Shown: positions 36,878 through 45,576 of the stretch, piece after piece | How positions within the stretch are numbered: the first letter of the stretch is position 1 | Layout: the number at the start of each line of letters is the position of its first letter | NCBI GenBank assembly: GCA_937862885.1 | Contig: CALMEE010000064.1 | Span: 62,001-126,000, forward strand | Reading direction: 5' to 3' | Origin: an uncultured Planctomycetaceae bacterium | GTDB lineage: Bacteria; Planctomycetota; Planctomycetia; Pirellulales; Pirellulaceae | Length of the DNA: 64,000 bases | Translations under genes and position numbers: made by a program | The notes under the pieces: generated by a model | The model's database searches: none | What the model was told of the DNA's origin: nothing | The model's input: the letters and a program-made list of their open reading frames with translations, nothing else

Positions 36878-39784
36878 CTATTTCGCTGGCACCGTGGGTG
36901 TACTTCCGGGCAGCAATTCCGACTGTTCTTTGCTGAAGTGTTGGAACTCAGATTGCCAAGCAGTCATCTCTGACGAACGGCGGACTTGGACTGCCGTCAC
37001 TTTGTACTCAGGGCAATTCGTGGCCCAATCGCTCAACTCAGTGGTGACGACATTCGCGCCCGATTCAGGGAAATGAAAGGTGGTGTATACGATTCCAGGT
37101 TTCACACGGTCGCTGATCAACGCGCGTAAACGGGTCTCACCTGTGCGACTGATGATATGCACCCAATCGCCATCACTAATACCTCGCTCCGCAGCATCTT
37201 CCGCATGAATTTCCAGACGGTCCTCATGGTGCCAAGCTACATTTTCCGTACGCCGCGTTTGCGCACCGACATTGTACTGCGTCAGGATTCGTCCGGTCGT
37301 CAAAATCAATGGGAATTTTCGCGAAACTTTTTCCTTGGTCGGAACGAATTCGGTCAAGATGAATTTTCCCAGACCACGTGTGAATTCATGCACGTGCATG
37401 ACCGGGCTGCCTGCGGGATTTTCATCATTACACGGCCACTGCACGCTCCCCAAACGGTCCAATTTTTCGTAAGTTACGCCAGCGAACGTCGGCGTAAGCG
37501 CCGCAATCTCTTGCATGATTTCGGAGGGGTGGTTGTAATGCATGGGCTCGCCCAAGGCATTCGCAAAACCCATCGTCACCTCCCAATCGGCCAACCCGGG
37601 GATGGGTTCCATCACTTTGCGTATGCGTGAAATGCGGCGTTCCGCATTCGTGAATGTGCCATCCTTTTCCAAGAACGATGCTCCAGGGAAAATCACATGG
37701 GCGAATTTGCAGGTCTCGTTGAAGAATATATCCTGGACGATCAAGCACTCCAAATTACGAAATGCCTCCTGAACGTGTTGCGTGTTTGGATCGGATTGCG
37801 CGACATCTTCACCTTGAATATACATGCCCTTGAAAATGCCATCGACGGCCGCATTCAACATGTGGGGGATGCGGAACCCAGGTTCCGGGTCAATCTCTGT
37901 ATTCCAAAACTCGTTAAACTGTCTACGCGTCGCCTCATCCTTGACCGAACGATATCCAGGTAGCTCATGGGGGTAGGACCCCATATCGCATGACCCTTGA
38001 ACATTGTTCTGACCACGTAAGGGATTGACGCCAACACCGCGCCGTCCAATATTGCCGGTGGCCATCGCCAAGTTTGCAATGCCCATCACGGTGGTAGAGC
38101 CCTGGCTGTGTTCGGTGACACCTAACCCATAGTAGACGGCCGCGTTGCGCGCTGTGGCATACAACCTAGCCGCAGCACGAATGTCGGCAGCAGACACGCC
38201 AGTGATTTCCGCGACTTGTTCCGGGCTATTTTCTGGTCGCAAAATAAACTCACGCCATTCTTGGAACGCCGGTTGTTCACAGCGGTTTCGCACAAATTCC
38301 TCGTCGACCAAACCCTCTTCGACCACTGTGTGTGCTAACGCATTAATCATGGCGACGTTGGTCCCGGGGCGCAGTTGCAGATGGTAACGCGCTTCGATAT
38401 GTGGCGAACGGACCAAGTCAATCGCGCGGGGATCAATGACAATCAGTTCAGCTTCTTCGCGGAGTCGCCGCTTGAGCCGAGACGCGAAAACCGGGTGGCC
38501 TTCGGTCGGATTAGCGCCCATAACGACTACGACATCAGCATCCTCCACAGACAAAAAATCTTGCGTTCCGGCCGACTCGCCTAGCGTCTGTTTCAAGCCG
38601 TAACCCGTTGGAGAATGGCAAACCCGCGCACACGTATCGACGTTGTTATTGTTGAACGCCGTACGAATTAATTTTTGCACCAACCACGTTTCTTCGTTCG
38701 TGCACCTGGATGAAGTGATCCCGCCGACCGATTTGCGACCGTATTTTTCTTGGATTCGGCGGATTTCGCTGGCCGCGTACTGGAATGCTTCGTCCCAGGT
38801 TACCTCCTGCCAGGGATCTTCGATGTGTTTTCGAATCATGGGGCGGCGCAACCGATCGGGATGCGTCGCATACCCCCAAGCAAATCGGCCCTTTACGCAA
38901 GCATGGCCCTCATTGGCTCCGCCATCCTTGTTGGGAACCATGCGGACAACTTGTTGGCCCTTGATTTCAGCGTGGAAAGAGCAACCCACACCGCAATACG
39001 CACACGTTGTGACTACCGAACGCTCCGCCTGGCCAAATTCAATCAGCGATTTTTCGGAGAGCGTTGCGGTCGGACACACATTGACGCACGCTCCGCATGA
39101 TACGCACTCGGAATCCAGAAATGATTCGTTGGCACTGGCCGACACTTTCGAATTGAATCCGCGACCAGAAATTGTCAACGCAAACGTACCCTGCACTTCC
39201 TCACAAGCCCGCACGCAGCGGCTGCAGACGATGCACTTGGATGGCTCAAAAGAAAAATAAGGATTGGATTCGTCAATCGGTTCCGCATGCTCCGCGTCAA
39301 AATGATTCTCGCCAGCCATCCCATAGCGAACTTCACGTAACCCCACGACTCCAGCCATGTCCTGCAATTCACAGTTTCCATTGGCTGTGCACGTCAAGCA
39401 ATCGAGTGGATGGTCCGAAATATACAATTCCATCACGTTGCGGCGCAGGTCAGCCAACCGCGGTGTTTGCGTTACAATTTTCATCCCCGACTCGACTGGA
39501 GTTGTGCACGATGCTGGATAGCCTCGTCGTCCCTCGATCTGCACAACGCATAGTCTGCATGATCCAAACGCTTGCAACTGGTCGGTCGCGCACAGTTTAG
39601 GAATCTTGATCCCTGCTTCCGCCGCCGCCCGCATCACCGAGGTCCCTGCCGGCACCGACACGGGGACACCATCAACGCTAACGGAGATCATCTCTGTACC
39701 CCGGCCCCGCGGAGTACCTAAATCGACCAACTTATTTGTTCCGCAGCCACCCGCACCACAGGCACACGATGAACAAGTAGACAT
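36878..39784 (-). CDS. fdsA: NAD-dependent formate dehydrogenase, alpha (molybdopterin) subunit
   Basis: Oxidises formate to CO2 at a bis-pterin Mo/W centre. The 968-residue product carries, in order: [2Fe-2S] C65/C76/C79/C93, His-Cys cluster H125/C129/C132/C138, two [4Fe-4S] sets (C184-C194 and C227-C237), and the molybdopterin domain with [4Fe-4S] C261/C264/C268/C296. The metal ligand is Cys389 in ARVCHSPT, so this is a cysteine, not selenocysteine, enzyme. The start is fixed by AAAGGAG 8 bases upstream. This means an unusual Cys/Gly-rich leader (CSSCACGAGGCG, residues 4-15) is translated ahead of the usual start at about residue 32. First subunits fdsG and fdsB lie upstream. Confidence 0.93.
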   Translation of the reverse strand: MSTCSSCACGAGGCGTNKLVDLGTPRGRGTEMISVSVDGVPVSVPAGTSVMRAAAEAGIKIPKLCATDQLQAFGSCRLCVVQIEGRRGYPASCTTPVESGMKIVTQTPRLADLRRNVMELYISDHPLDCLTCTANGNCELQDMAGVVGLREVRYGMAGENHFDAEHAEPIDESNPYFSFEPSKCIVCSRCVRACEEVQGTFALTISGRGFNSKVSASANESFLDSECVSCGACVNVCPTATLSEKSLIEFGQAERSVVTTCAYCGVGCSFHAEIKGQQVVRMVPNKDGGANEGHACVKGRFAWGYATHPDRLRRPMIRKHIEDPWQEVTWDEAFQYAASEIRRIQEKYGRKSVGGITSSRCTNEETWLVQKLIRTAFNNNNVDTCARVCHSPTGYGLKQTLGESAGTQDFLSVEDADVVVVMGANPTEGHPVFASRLKRRLREEAELIVIDPRAIDLVRSPHIEARYHLQLRPGTNVAMINALAHTVVEEGLVDEEFVRNRCEQPAFQEWREFILRPENSPEQVAEITGVSAADIRAAARLYATARNAAVYYGLGVTEHSQGSTTVMGIANLAMATGNIGRRGVGVNPLRGQNNVQGSCDMGSYPHELPGYRSVKDEATRRQFNEFWNTEIDPEPGFRIPHMLNAAVDGIFKGMYIQGEDVAQSDPNTQHVQEAFRNLECLIVQDIFFNETCKFAHVIFPGASFLEKDGTFTNAERRISRIRKVMEPIPGLADWEVTMGFANALGEPMHYNHPSEIMQEIAALTPTFAGVTYEKLDRLGSVQWPCNDENPAGSPVMHVHEFTRGLGKFILTEFVPTKEKVSRKFPLILTTGRILTQYNVGAQTRRTENVAWHHEDRLEIHAEDAAERGISDGDWVHIISRTGETRLRALISDRVKPGIVYTTFHFPESGANVVTTELSDWATNCPEYKVTAVQVRRSSEMTAWQSEFQHFSKEQSELLPGSTPTVPAK

Positions 39785-39906
39785 GGACCAATCTCCTTTC
39801 GCACCAGCGAATTTCCCTTAACGACAACATTTGAACAACAGTGGTCAACCCAATGTGTTCTGCAATAAACCGTTACGAAATATCAATTCGAATTTGCTGA
39901 ATTCAT

Positions 39907-41463
39907 TTATTCATTTGGACCCAACCCGAAATCTTCGGGGAAATGTTTGAGTGCGCTGACCACCGGAAAGGGGGTCATGCCACCCATTGCGCACAAAAAT
40001 CCATCCTTCATTGTACCCCACAGGCCCCCAAAACCCTCCACTTTTTCCGACCGTTCTTTACCCGCCGCGATTTTGTCGATAACTTCGACGCCACGAACCG
40101 AACCTATCCGGCAGGGTGTGCATTTTCCGCATGACTCCTCGACACAAAACTCCATAGCAAATCGTGCCATTTTTAACATATCGACCGAATCGTCAAAAGC
40201 GACAATTCCGCCATGGCCAACCATCGCTCCCCGTTCCATAAAGGCTTCATAGTCGATCGGCATGTCAAAATCTTTGGCCGGAACATACGCACCTAACGGC
40301 CCGCCAGCCTGCACCGCGCGAATTGGTCGCCCGCTAGCACTTCCACCACCGTAATCGTACAGCAGTTCTTTCAGCGTCATTCCGAATGCTTTCTCAATCA
40401 AGCCTGGGTACTTGATATTTCCCGCCAATTGTAGCGTCAGTGTCCCACGTGACCTGCCCAATCCGTAGTCGTGATAGAATTCCGGCCCACAACTGAGGAT
40501 GATCGGTACGCTCGCCAAGGTGATGACGTTGTTAACCACGGTCGGTTTGCCGAACAATCCACTCACGGCAGGCAACGGAGGTTTGGCTCGTACTTCACCG
40601 CGTTTGCCCTCTAGACTTTCTAATAATGCCGTTTCCTCGCCACAGATATAGGCTCCGGCGCCAAGACGGACTTCCAACTCAAAATGACGGCCACTCCCCA
40701 AAATATTTTCACCCAAGAAGTTCGCAGCGCGGGCATAGGCGATGGCTTCGTTGAGAATTGTCCAACAGCGCGGATATTCGGAGCGCAGATAGATGTAGCC
40801 AATAGTCGCTCCTACCCCCAATCCGGCGATGATCATCCCTTCAATGAGACAATACGGGTCACCTTCCATCAACATGCGGTCCGCGAACGTTCCCGAGTCA
40901 CCTTCGTCCGCATTGCAAACGATGTATTTTTGGTCAGCTGCCGTATCGAGGACCGTTTGCCACTTGATACCTGTGGGAAATGCAGCGCCTCCACGTCCCC
41001 GCAATCCAGAGCCTTTAACGGCGGCGACGATTCCGTTTGGGGGCATGTCAATTGCCTTGCGCAATCCGACAAATCCGCCATAAGCCTCATAGTCGCTGAT
41101 TGAAAGCGGGTCAATTAAGCCGACCCGCGCGAACGTCAGCCGCTCTTGGTTTTTCAAATAAGGGATTTCGCTCGTCAGTCCAAGCTGCAAGGCATGCGAT
41201 CCACCACGCAGAAAATCGGCTTCGAATAAACTCGCCACATCCGCAGGTCGAACTGGACCATAAGCCACCCTCCCCTGTTCAGTTACCACCTCAACGAGTG
41301 GCTCAAGCCAAAACATGCCGCGTGAGCCATTGCGCACGATCTGCAAAGAGATACCCCGTTGCTGCGCTTCATCAATCAAACGGCCAGCAACGCGGTCGGC
41401 GCCCACAGATGCGGCGGTTGTGTCGCAAGGGACATAGACTTTGTACGACTCGTTGGCAATCAT
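39907..41463 (-). CDS. fdsB: NAD-dependent formate dehydrogenase, beta (diaphorase) subunit, NuoF-like
   Basis: The flavin subunit passes electrons from the Fe-S chain to NAD+. It has 518 residues. An N-terminal thioredoxin-like [2Fe-2S]-type region (1-90) has lost most cysteines. The NuoF core has GRGGAAFPTG at 157-166 for FMN and GAYICGEETALLESLEGKRG for NADH. The SLBB-like region and a C-terminal [4Fe-4S] site (C445, C448, C451, C491) follow. Its ATG overlaps the fdsG stop by an ATGA, so the two are translationally coupled. fdsA starts about 120 bases after its stop. Confidence 0.93.
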   Translation of the reverse strand: MIANESYKVYVPCDTTAASVGADRVAGRLIDEAQQRGISLQIVRNGSRGMFWLEPLVEVVTEQGRVAYGPVRPADVASLFEADFLRGGSHALQLGLTSEIPYLKNQERLTFARVGLIDPLSISDYEAYGGFVGLRKAIDMPPNGIVAAVKGSGLRGRGGAAFPTGIKWQTVLDTAADQKYIVCNADEGDSGTFADRMLMEGDPYCLIEGMIIAGLGVGATIGYIYLRSEYPRCWTILNEAIAYARAANFLGENILGSGRHFELEVRLGAGAYICGEETALLESLEGKRGEVRAKPPLPAVSGLFGKPTVVNNVITLASVPIILSCGPEFYHDYGLGRSRGTLTLQLAGNIKYPGLIEKAFGMTLKELLYDYGGGSASGRPIRAVQAGGPLGAYVPAKDFDMPIDYEAFMERGAMVGHGGIVAFDDSVDMLKMARFAMEFCVEESCGKCTPCRIGSVRGVEVIDKIAAGKERSEKVEGFGGLWGTMKDGFLCAMGGMTPFPVVSALKHFPEDFGLGPNE

Positions 41464-41933
41464 CTCTGTTCCTTCCCCCGTAGTTCATCAAGCAGCTCGT
41501 TGAATCGTTCTGCATCAACACGCCCCAATATCTCGTCGCCGACCCTCACCGAAGGTGAGCAACCACAGTTCCCCAAACAGAAGACAGGCTCTAAGGTCAC
41601 GTTCTGGTCGGCAGTGGTTTCATGAAAATCGACACCCAATTTCTTTTTGGCGTGCTCTTCCAATGCCTCTCCCCCCTTCGCTTGACAGGCTTCACCGCGA
41701 CAAACCTGCACAATGTGCCGTCCGGGGGGTGTTGTGCGAAAATCTGCATAGAACGTTATGACCCCGTGAATCTCGGCGCGCGATAAGTTAAGCGTTTCAG
41801 CCACGATGGGAACGGCCTCGTCCGGAATGTATCCATATTCAGCTTGAATATCATGCAAGATCGGCAGCGTGGCGCCAGGTCGCGAGCGATGCTTGTCGGC
41901 GATCGCAGCAATTCGAGTTGAATCGTTACCCAT
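41460..41933 (-). CDS. fdsG: NAD-dependent formate dehydrogenase, gamma subunit, NuoE-like
   Basis: A 157-residue thioredoxin-fold [2Fe-2S] protein, first gene of the operon. Ligands are Cys78, Cys83, Cys119 and Cys123 (VCRGEAC ... CLGNC). The N-terminal helical part (LPILHDIQAEYGYIPDEAVP) is typical of NuoE. It is coupled to fdsB by an ATGA overlap. No fdhD/fdsC sulfurtransferase or fdsD gene lies in the operon, so maturation genes must be elsewhere. Confidence 0.93.
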   Translation of the reverse strand: MGNDSTRIAAIADKHRSRPGATLPILHDIQAEYGYIPDEAVPIVAETLNLSRAEIHGVITFYADFRTTPPGRHIVQVCRGEACQAKGGEALEEHAKKKLGVDFHETTADQNVTLEPVFCLGNCGCSPSVRVGDEILGRVDAERFNELLDELRGKEQR

Positions 41934-42350
41934 GTACGTCCTCTTTGAATTCGGCTGGAGTGGCCAGTGAGACTCCGCGCCTGGTGCGAGTAATTGGCTT
42001 GGTGCAAGTAAATGACTACGAAGGCGCCGAAAACCGCTCCATCGCTTGTCAGTTCAACCGACGCAGCGGCACCAGCGTCATTCTAGTATATCCCAACCAG
42101 GAAAAAACTAAAACCGAATGAAAACCGAACGAAAACCGAAGTCTGACCAGGCGCTCCAAATGTGAACCGCAATTCAAAAGCACCATGGGCTACGCCAGCG
42201 CTTTACAACTCGTGCAAGTAGCTTGCCAGCCCGCAATTCCCATCCGATAAACACGGGCCGAAAGTATCGGCTACTTCACAAGCGACCCGAAAATTGAACG
42301 CTTACAATGCCATTGCGGAATATCAGTTTCTGTGCAGCTGGTTGCTCGTT
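41934..42350. other. Intergenic region between fds operon and smpB, with 11-base repeat
   Basis: Contains the fds promoter region and the end of smpB. Three tandem 11-base copies (42110-42142) are the only structure seen. I looked for the tmRNA gene, which can neighbour smpB, and saw none. Confidence 0.4.
42110..42142. repeat. Three tandem copies of an 11-base unit
   Basis: AAAACCGAATG, AAAACCGAACG, AAAACCGAAGT. It lies about 175 bases upstream of the fdsG start and could be a set of protein-binding sites or a slippage product. Confidence 0.8.
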
Positions 42351-42863
42351 TCACTTGCGGTCGTAATGTTTCTTTGCGCGATCAAGATGACGTTTTGTGT
42401 CTGCATCCTTGAGTGATTGTCGTTTGTCGTGCAATTTCTTGCCGCGCCCGACCCCCACCAGCACCTTGGCAATTCCGCGTTCACTGAAGTAAAGTTGTAA
42501 CGGCACCAGCGTCAATCCCTTTTCCATGGCGCGCCCGGCCAGCTTTCCTAGCTGTCGTTTGTGTACTAATAGTTTACGTGCGCGTTTGGCGTCGTGATTC
42601 CAAATACTGGCTTGGCGATATTCGGAAATCTCGGCCCCCACTAACCAGAGTTCATTGTCGCGATACCGCACGTAAGCTTCATCGAGGGACAGATGGCCAT
42701 CGCGTAGACTTTTTACCTCGCTACCGTGCAAAACCAATCCGCATTCGATTTTTTCGATGATCTCGTAGCGGTGCGTGGCCTTGCGATTTTGGCCGACCAT
42801 ACGCTTGGCGTCATCATTTTTCGGCTTGGCGGTCGATTTTGATTGGTCTTTCTTTTTGGCCAT
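42351..42863 (-). CDS. smpB: SsrA-binding protein SmpB
   Basis: Partner of tmRNA in ribosome rescue. 170 residues; the OB-fold core has NRKATHRYEIIEKIECGLVL, GSEVKSLRDGHLSLDEAYV and KLLVHKRQLGKLAGRAMEKG. The C-terminal tail VGVGRGKKLHDKRQSLKDAD is rich in Lys/Arg, as required for decoding-centre binding. The N-terminal extension is Lys-rich. Length slightly exceeds the usual 150-160. Confidence 0.95.
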   Translation of the reverse strand: MAKKKDQSKSTAKPKNDDAKRMVGQNRKATHRYEIIEKIECGLVLHGSEVKSLRDGHLSLDEAYVRYRDNELWLVGAEISEYRQASIWNHDAKRARKLLVHKRQLGKLAGRAMEKGLTLVPLQLYFSERGIAKVLVGVGRGKKLHDKRQSLKDADTKRHLDRAKKHYDRK

Positions 42864-43191
42864 TTCCGATTACTTTATAGGTTCATGGTAAAACGTTCTG
42901 TTAGCTGCGGTGCTCTGCGTATTCGGGATGCGTAATTCGCATTGCTGCCACACAGGTCGTCAACCAGTCAAATTCCGACGATAGATCCAAGCTCGTTCGA
43001 TTCTTTCACAAAATCTGACAGAATTTGGTACAATCATAGTGCCGCAAGGAGTTGAAATCTACCAGGCGAAATTCCGACTCCGCAAGATCTTGGGCCAACC
43101 CTGCAATGAGTTTATTGCGGCGATTGGCAGATTCGCATCAGTACGGCGACCGGTTTGATTTCGTCCAACAACATTTCATTCGCAAAAGTTA
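42864..43191. other. Divergent promoter region of smpB and lipA
   Basis: 328 bases between divergent starts. No ORF, RNA gene or strong repeat is seen. A CGCAAGGAG motif near 43043 is not placed to serve lipA. Confidence 0.4.
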
Positions 43192-44127
43192 ATGCAAAAT
43201 CCATTATTGCCTATCCTTGGTCAAAATCCTGCGTCCGATTTAACGGTGGCGGATTCCGACGCCCGTGTAGTCAAACGTCTGCCTCGCTGGTTGAAGCGGG
43301 AGGTTCCAAAAGGTAATGCCAACCATTTCACGTCCATGTTAATGGACGAGCTGGGCTTGGAAACCGTTTGCGAAAACGCAAAATGTCCAAACCGCATGGA
43401 GTGCTATTCCCAGAAAACCGCAACCTTCATGATTCTGGGCAACATTTGCACGCGGCCCTGCGGATTTTGTGCTGTGAAACGGGGCCGACCCTCCGCAGTG
43501 GCAGCGGACGAACCAGCGCGCTTGGCCGAAGCCGCCTTGCGCATGGGACTAAAACATGTTGTGATCACATCGGTGACACGTGACGACATGCCGGACGGTG
43601 GTGCGCAACATTACGTCGACTGCATTCATGCAGTACGCGAAAAATGTGACGCGACGATTGAAGTACTCACGCCTGATTTTGTGCACAACAAACCAGCGCT
43701 GGATTTGGTGATTGAAGCGCGGCCAGACGTGTTTAACCACAACACAGAAACGGTTCCTCGTCTGTACCGCCGCGTGCGTGGCCCCAAATCCGATTACCAG
43801 TGGACGCTTGGATTATTGCGCCGCATCAAGGAACTCAATCCTTCGATCAAAACCAAAAGCGGATTGATGCTGGGGTTGGGTGAAACGCATGAGGAGGTTC
43901 TCGATGTTCTCGCCGACCTGCGCAGCGTTGATTGCGACTTCCTTACACTCGGCCAATATCTGCAACCGGCTGAGGATCGCTATCTTCCCGTCGTGCGCTA
44001 CCTTCCGCCAGCCGAATTTTCGCTGTTAGGACAAGTTGGCAAGCAGCTTGGGTTTGTCAAAGTCGCCAGTGGACCGTTCGTGCGCAGCAGCTATCACGCG
44101 CGCGACATGGCGGAAACCGCAATTTAG
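43192..44127 (+). CDS. lipA: Lipoyl synthase
   Basis: Radical SAM enzyme that inserts two sulfurs into octanoyl groups on E2 and H proteins. 311 residues. The auxiliary cluster ligands are Cys60, Cys65 and Cys71 (CENAKCPNRMEC), the radical SAM ligands Cys86, Cys90 and Cys93 (CTRPCGFC). VRSSYHA near the C-terminus provides the conserved serine ligand region. The start is an ATG without a strong ribosome-binding site. No lipB is nearby. It is convergent with the MIP18-like gene, 27 bases apart. Confidence 0.95.
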   Translation: MQNPLLPILGQNPASDLTVADSDARVVKRLPRWLKREVPKGNANHFTSMLMDELGLETVCENAKCPNRMECYSQKTATFMILGNICTRPCGFCAVKRGRPSAVAADEPARLAEAALRMGLKHVVITSVTRDDMPDGGAQHYVDCIHAVREKCDATIEVLTPDFVHNKPALDLVIEARPDVFNHNTETVPRLYRRVRGPKSDYQWTLGLLRRIKELNPSIKTKSGLMLGLGETHEEVLDVLADLRSVDCDFLTLGQYLQPAEDRYLPVVRYLPPAEFSLLGQVGKQLGFVKVASGPFVRSSYHARDMAETAI

Positions 44128-44154
44128 CTTTCCTCGGGCACGCAATCGAGTATC

Positions 44155-44502
44155 TCAAAAAATGCCGAGCTGATCTCGTGCATCATCGGTCATCCGATCT
44201 GGCGTCCAGGGGGGATCCATGACCACGCGCACATCGACTTCGCTCACCTGATCTAATTCGCCAACAAACTTCTTGGCTTCACTGACCAATTGCGGACCAG
44301 CGGGACACATTGGGCTGGTCATGGTCATGTCGATTTTCACTTGGAATTGAGATTTGTCATTGACAACTTCTGCGGAGTCGGTCGAAGTGACTGCGGCAAT
44401 GTCTACTTCGTATACAAGCCCCAGATCGACGATATTCACAAACAACTCCGGATCAATTACTTTTTTCAAAGCTTCGCGGACATGGTCTTCAGTCAGTTGC
44501 AT
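44155..44502 (-). CDS. MIP18/DUF59 family protein (SufT-like Fe-S assembly factor)
   Basis: 115 residues. The family core is VREALKKVIDPELFVNIVDLGLVYEV, then DMTMTSPMCPAGPQLVSEAK with the conserved Cys, and VVMDPPWTPDRMTDDARDQL. Such proteins help mature Fe-S proteins or serve as ring-hydroxylating accessory factors. I start at the ATG at 44502, with GAGG about 9 bases upstream; a TTG at 44517 is in frame. It follows a Rieske gene by 39 bases, and both neighbour lipA, an Fe-S enzyme. Confidence 0.88.
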   Translation of the reverse strand: MQLTEDHVREALKKVIDPELFVNIVDLGLVYEVDIAAVTSTDSAEVVNDKSQFQVKIDMTMTSPMCPAGPQLVSEAKKFVGELDQVSEVDVRVVMDPPWTPDRMTDDARDQLGIF

Positions 44503-44541
44503 CGGATCGACCCTCAAAATTGACTTTTCTGCGGAGACACT

Positions 44542-44862
44542 TCATTCTTCATGTATTCTAACCAAGATATCATCGCCGTCGAGTTTTACCTCGTGGGCAA
44601 GCGTGTCCTGTGTCGCTGGCATGCACATCGCCCGACCAGAATCTAAGGCGAATCTCGCTCCATGGCGCGGGCACACGACTTCATTGCCCACGATCTCGCC
44701 GTCGCTCAGCGTACCTCCGTCGTGCGTACAGACATCGTCAATACAATAGAATTCGTCGTTCAGTGATCGGAAAAGGATGACCATGCGATCGTCGATCGCC
44801 AGGGACACCATTTCACCAGGTTTCAGTTCTTGCCGAGTGAACGCTTTTACGAAATCATGCAT
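44542..44862 (-). CDS. Rieske [2Fe-2S] ferredoxin-like protein
   Basis: A 106-residue single-domain Rieske protein with ligands Cys45, His47, Cys64 and His67 (CTHDGG ... CPRHGARF). It resembles NirD and dioxygenase-type ferredoxins and is likely cytoplasmic, as no export signal is seen. Its electron partner is unknown. The frame extends to 44913 (GTG), but the ATG at 44862 gives the usual domain start (HDFVKAFTRQELKPGEMV). It is likely cotranscribed with the MIP18-like gene that follows. Confidence 0.87.
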   Translation of the reverse strand: MHDFVKAFTRQELKPGEMVSLAIDDRMVILFRSLNDEFYCIDDVCTHDGGTLSDGEIVGNEVVCPRHGARFALDSGRAMCMPATQDTLAHEVKLDGDDILVRIHEE

Positions 44863-45237
44863 GGCTGTTTTGAAAAGTGCGAAAACCATTGTGGAAAGGA
44901 TGTCCAATTCCACTGAAAACGGGGATGTTGCCTTGCCGGGTTAAACAACCGAAGATTCGGGTTTGCTAGAATATGTCCTGTATTCCGGTGATTCGCGGCG
45001 CTGCCTCTTGTCATTACCGCGTTTAAAATATCTGTTTCACCGATGGTTGGCAACCCTTTCCGGGTGTTGGCGAAAGGACATTACCTCGAACGATCGTGCG
45101 CGGACCTCAACAAGCACGGGGTTATCCTTGCGCCCCGCTTATCGTTATCTTTAAAACTGATTAATATGTGATGGTGCGACCGTTTGGGTCGTGACCGAGT
45201 TAACAACGCCTTAATTCAAAACATTTAACGAGCAGCA
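44863..45237. other. Divergent intergenic region, nothing recognised
   Basis: Separates the Rieske gene from the AtuA-domain gene. It holds both promoters presumably. No ORF or RNA is supported. Confidence 0.4.
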
Positions 45238-45576
45238 ATGTTAGTACCCCTGTCGAAATTGGCATACGCGCGTTCTGGTGACAAAGGAGATGGAAGCAAT
45301 GTTGGCGTCGTAGCTTACAACCCGGCGGCTTTTGAAATAATTCGCCGTGAATTAACGGTGGAGCGTGTCAAACACCACTTCCGCGAGATATGCAAAGGCA
45401 AAGTCGATCGTTTTGAAGCCCCCAATTTGCTCGCGCTGAATTTCATCTTACATGATTCTTTAGGGGGCGGCGGTTCAGAAAGCCTAAAGACGGACGCGCA
45501 AGGCAAAACCCATGGTCTGGGAATCTTGTTCATGAACGTCGAAGTGCCGGATGATTTCAAGGACTTTTATGAGTAA
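45238..45576 (+). CDS. Stand-alone AtuA C-terminal domain-like protein
   Basis: 112 residues. [20 protein letters not shown] followed by GVVAYNP is the signature of the C-terminal domain of AtuA/DUF1446 proteins of acyclic terpene utilisation. Here that domain is a separate small protein. [20 protein letters not shown] near residue 70 is another family block. The stop overlaps the pta start by 8 bases, so they are coupled. A link to acyl metabolism is an inference; the exact function is unknown. Confidence 0.8.
   Translation: MLVPLSKLAYARSGDKGDGSNVGVVAYNPAAFEIIRRELTVERVKHHFREICKGKVDRFEAPNLLALNFILHDSLGGGGSESLKTDAQGKTHGLGILFMNVEVPDDFKDFYE

Noticed and set aside
38643-39260. 205-codon plus-strand frame inside fdsA
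   Set aside because: Antisense to conserved Fe-S and molybdopterin domain codons; product has no recognisable fold.
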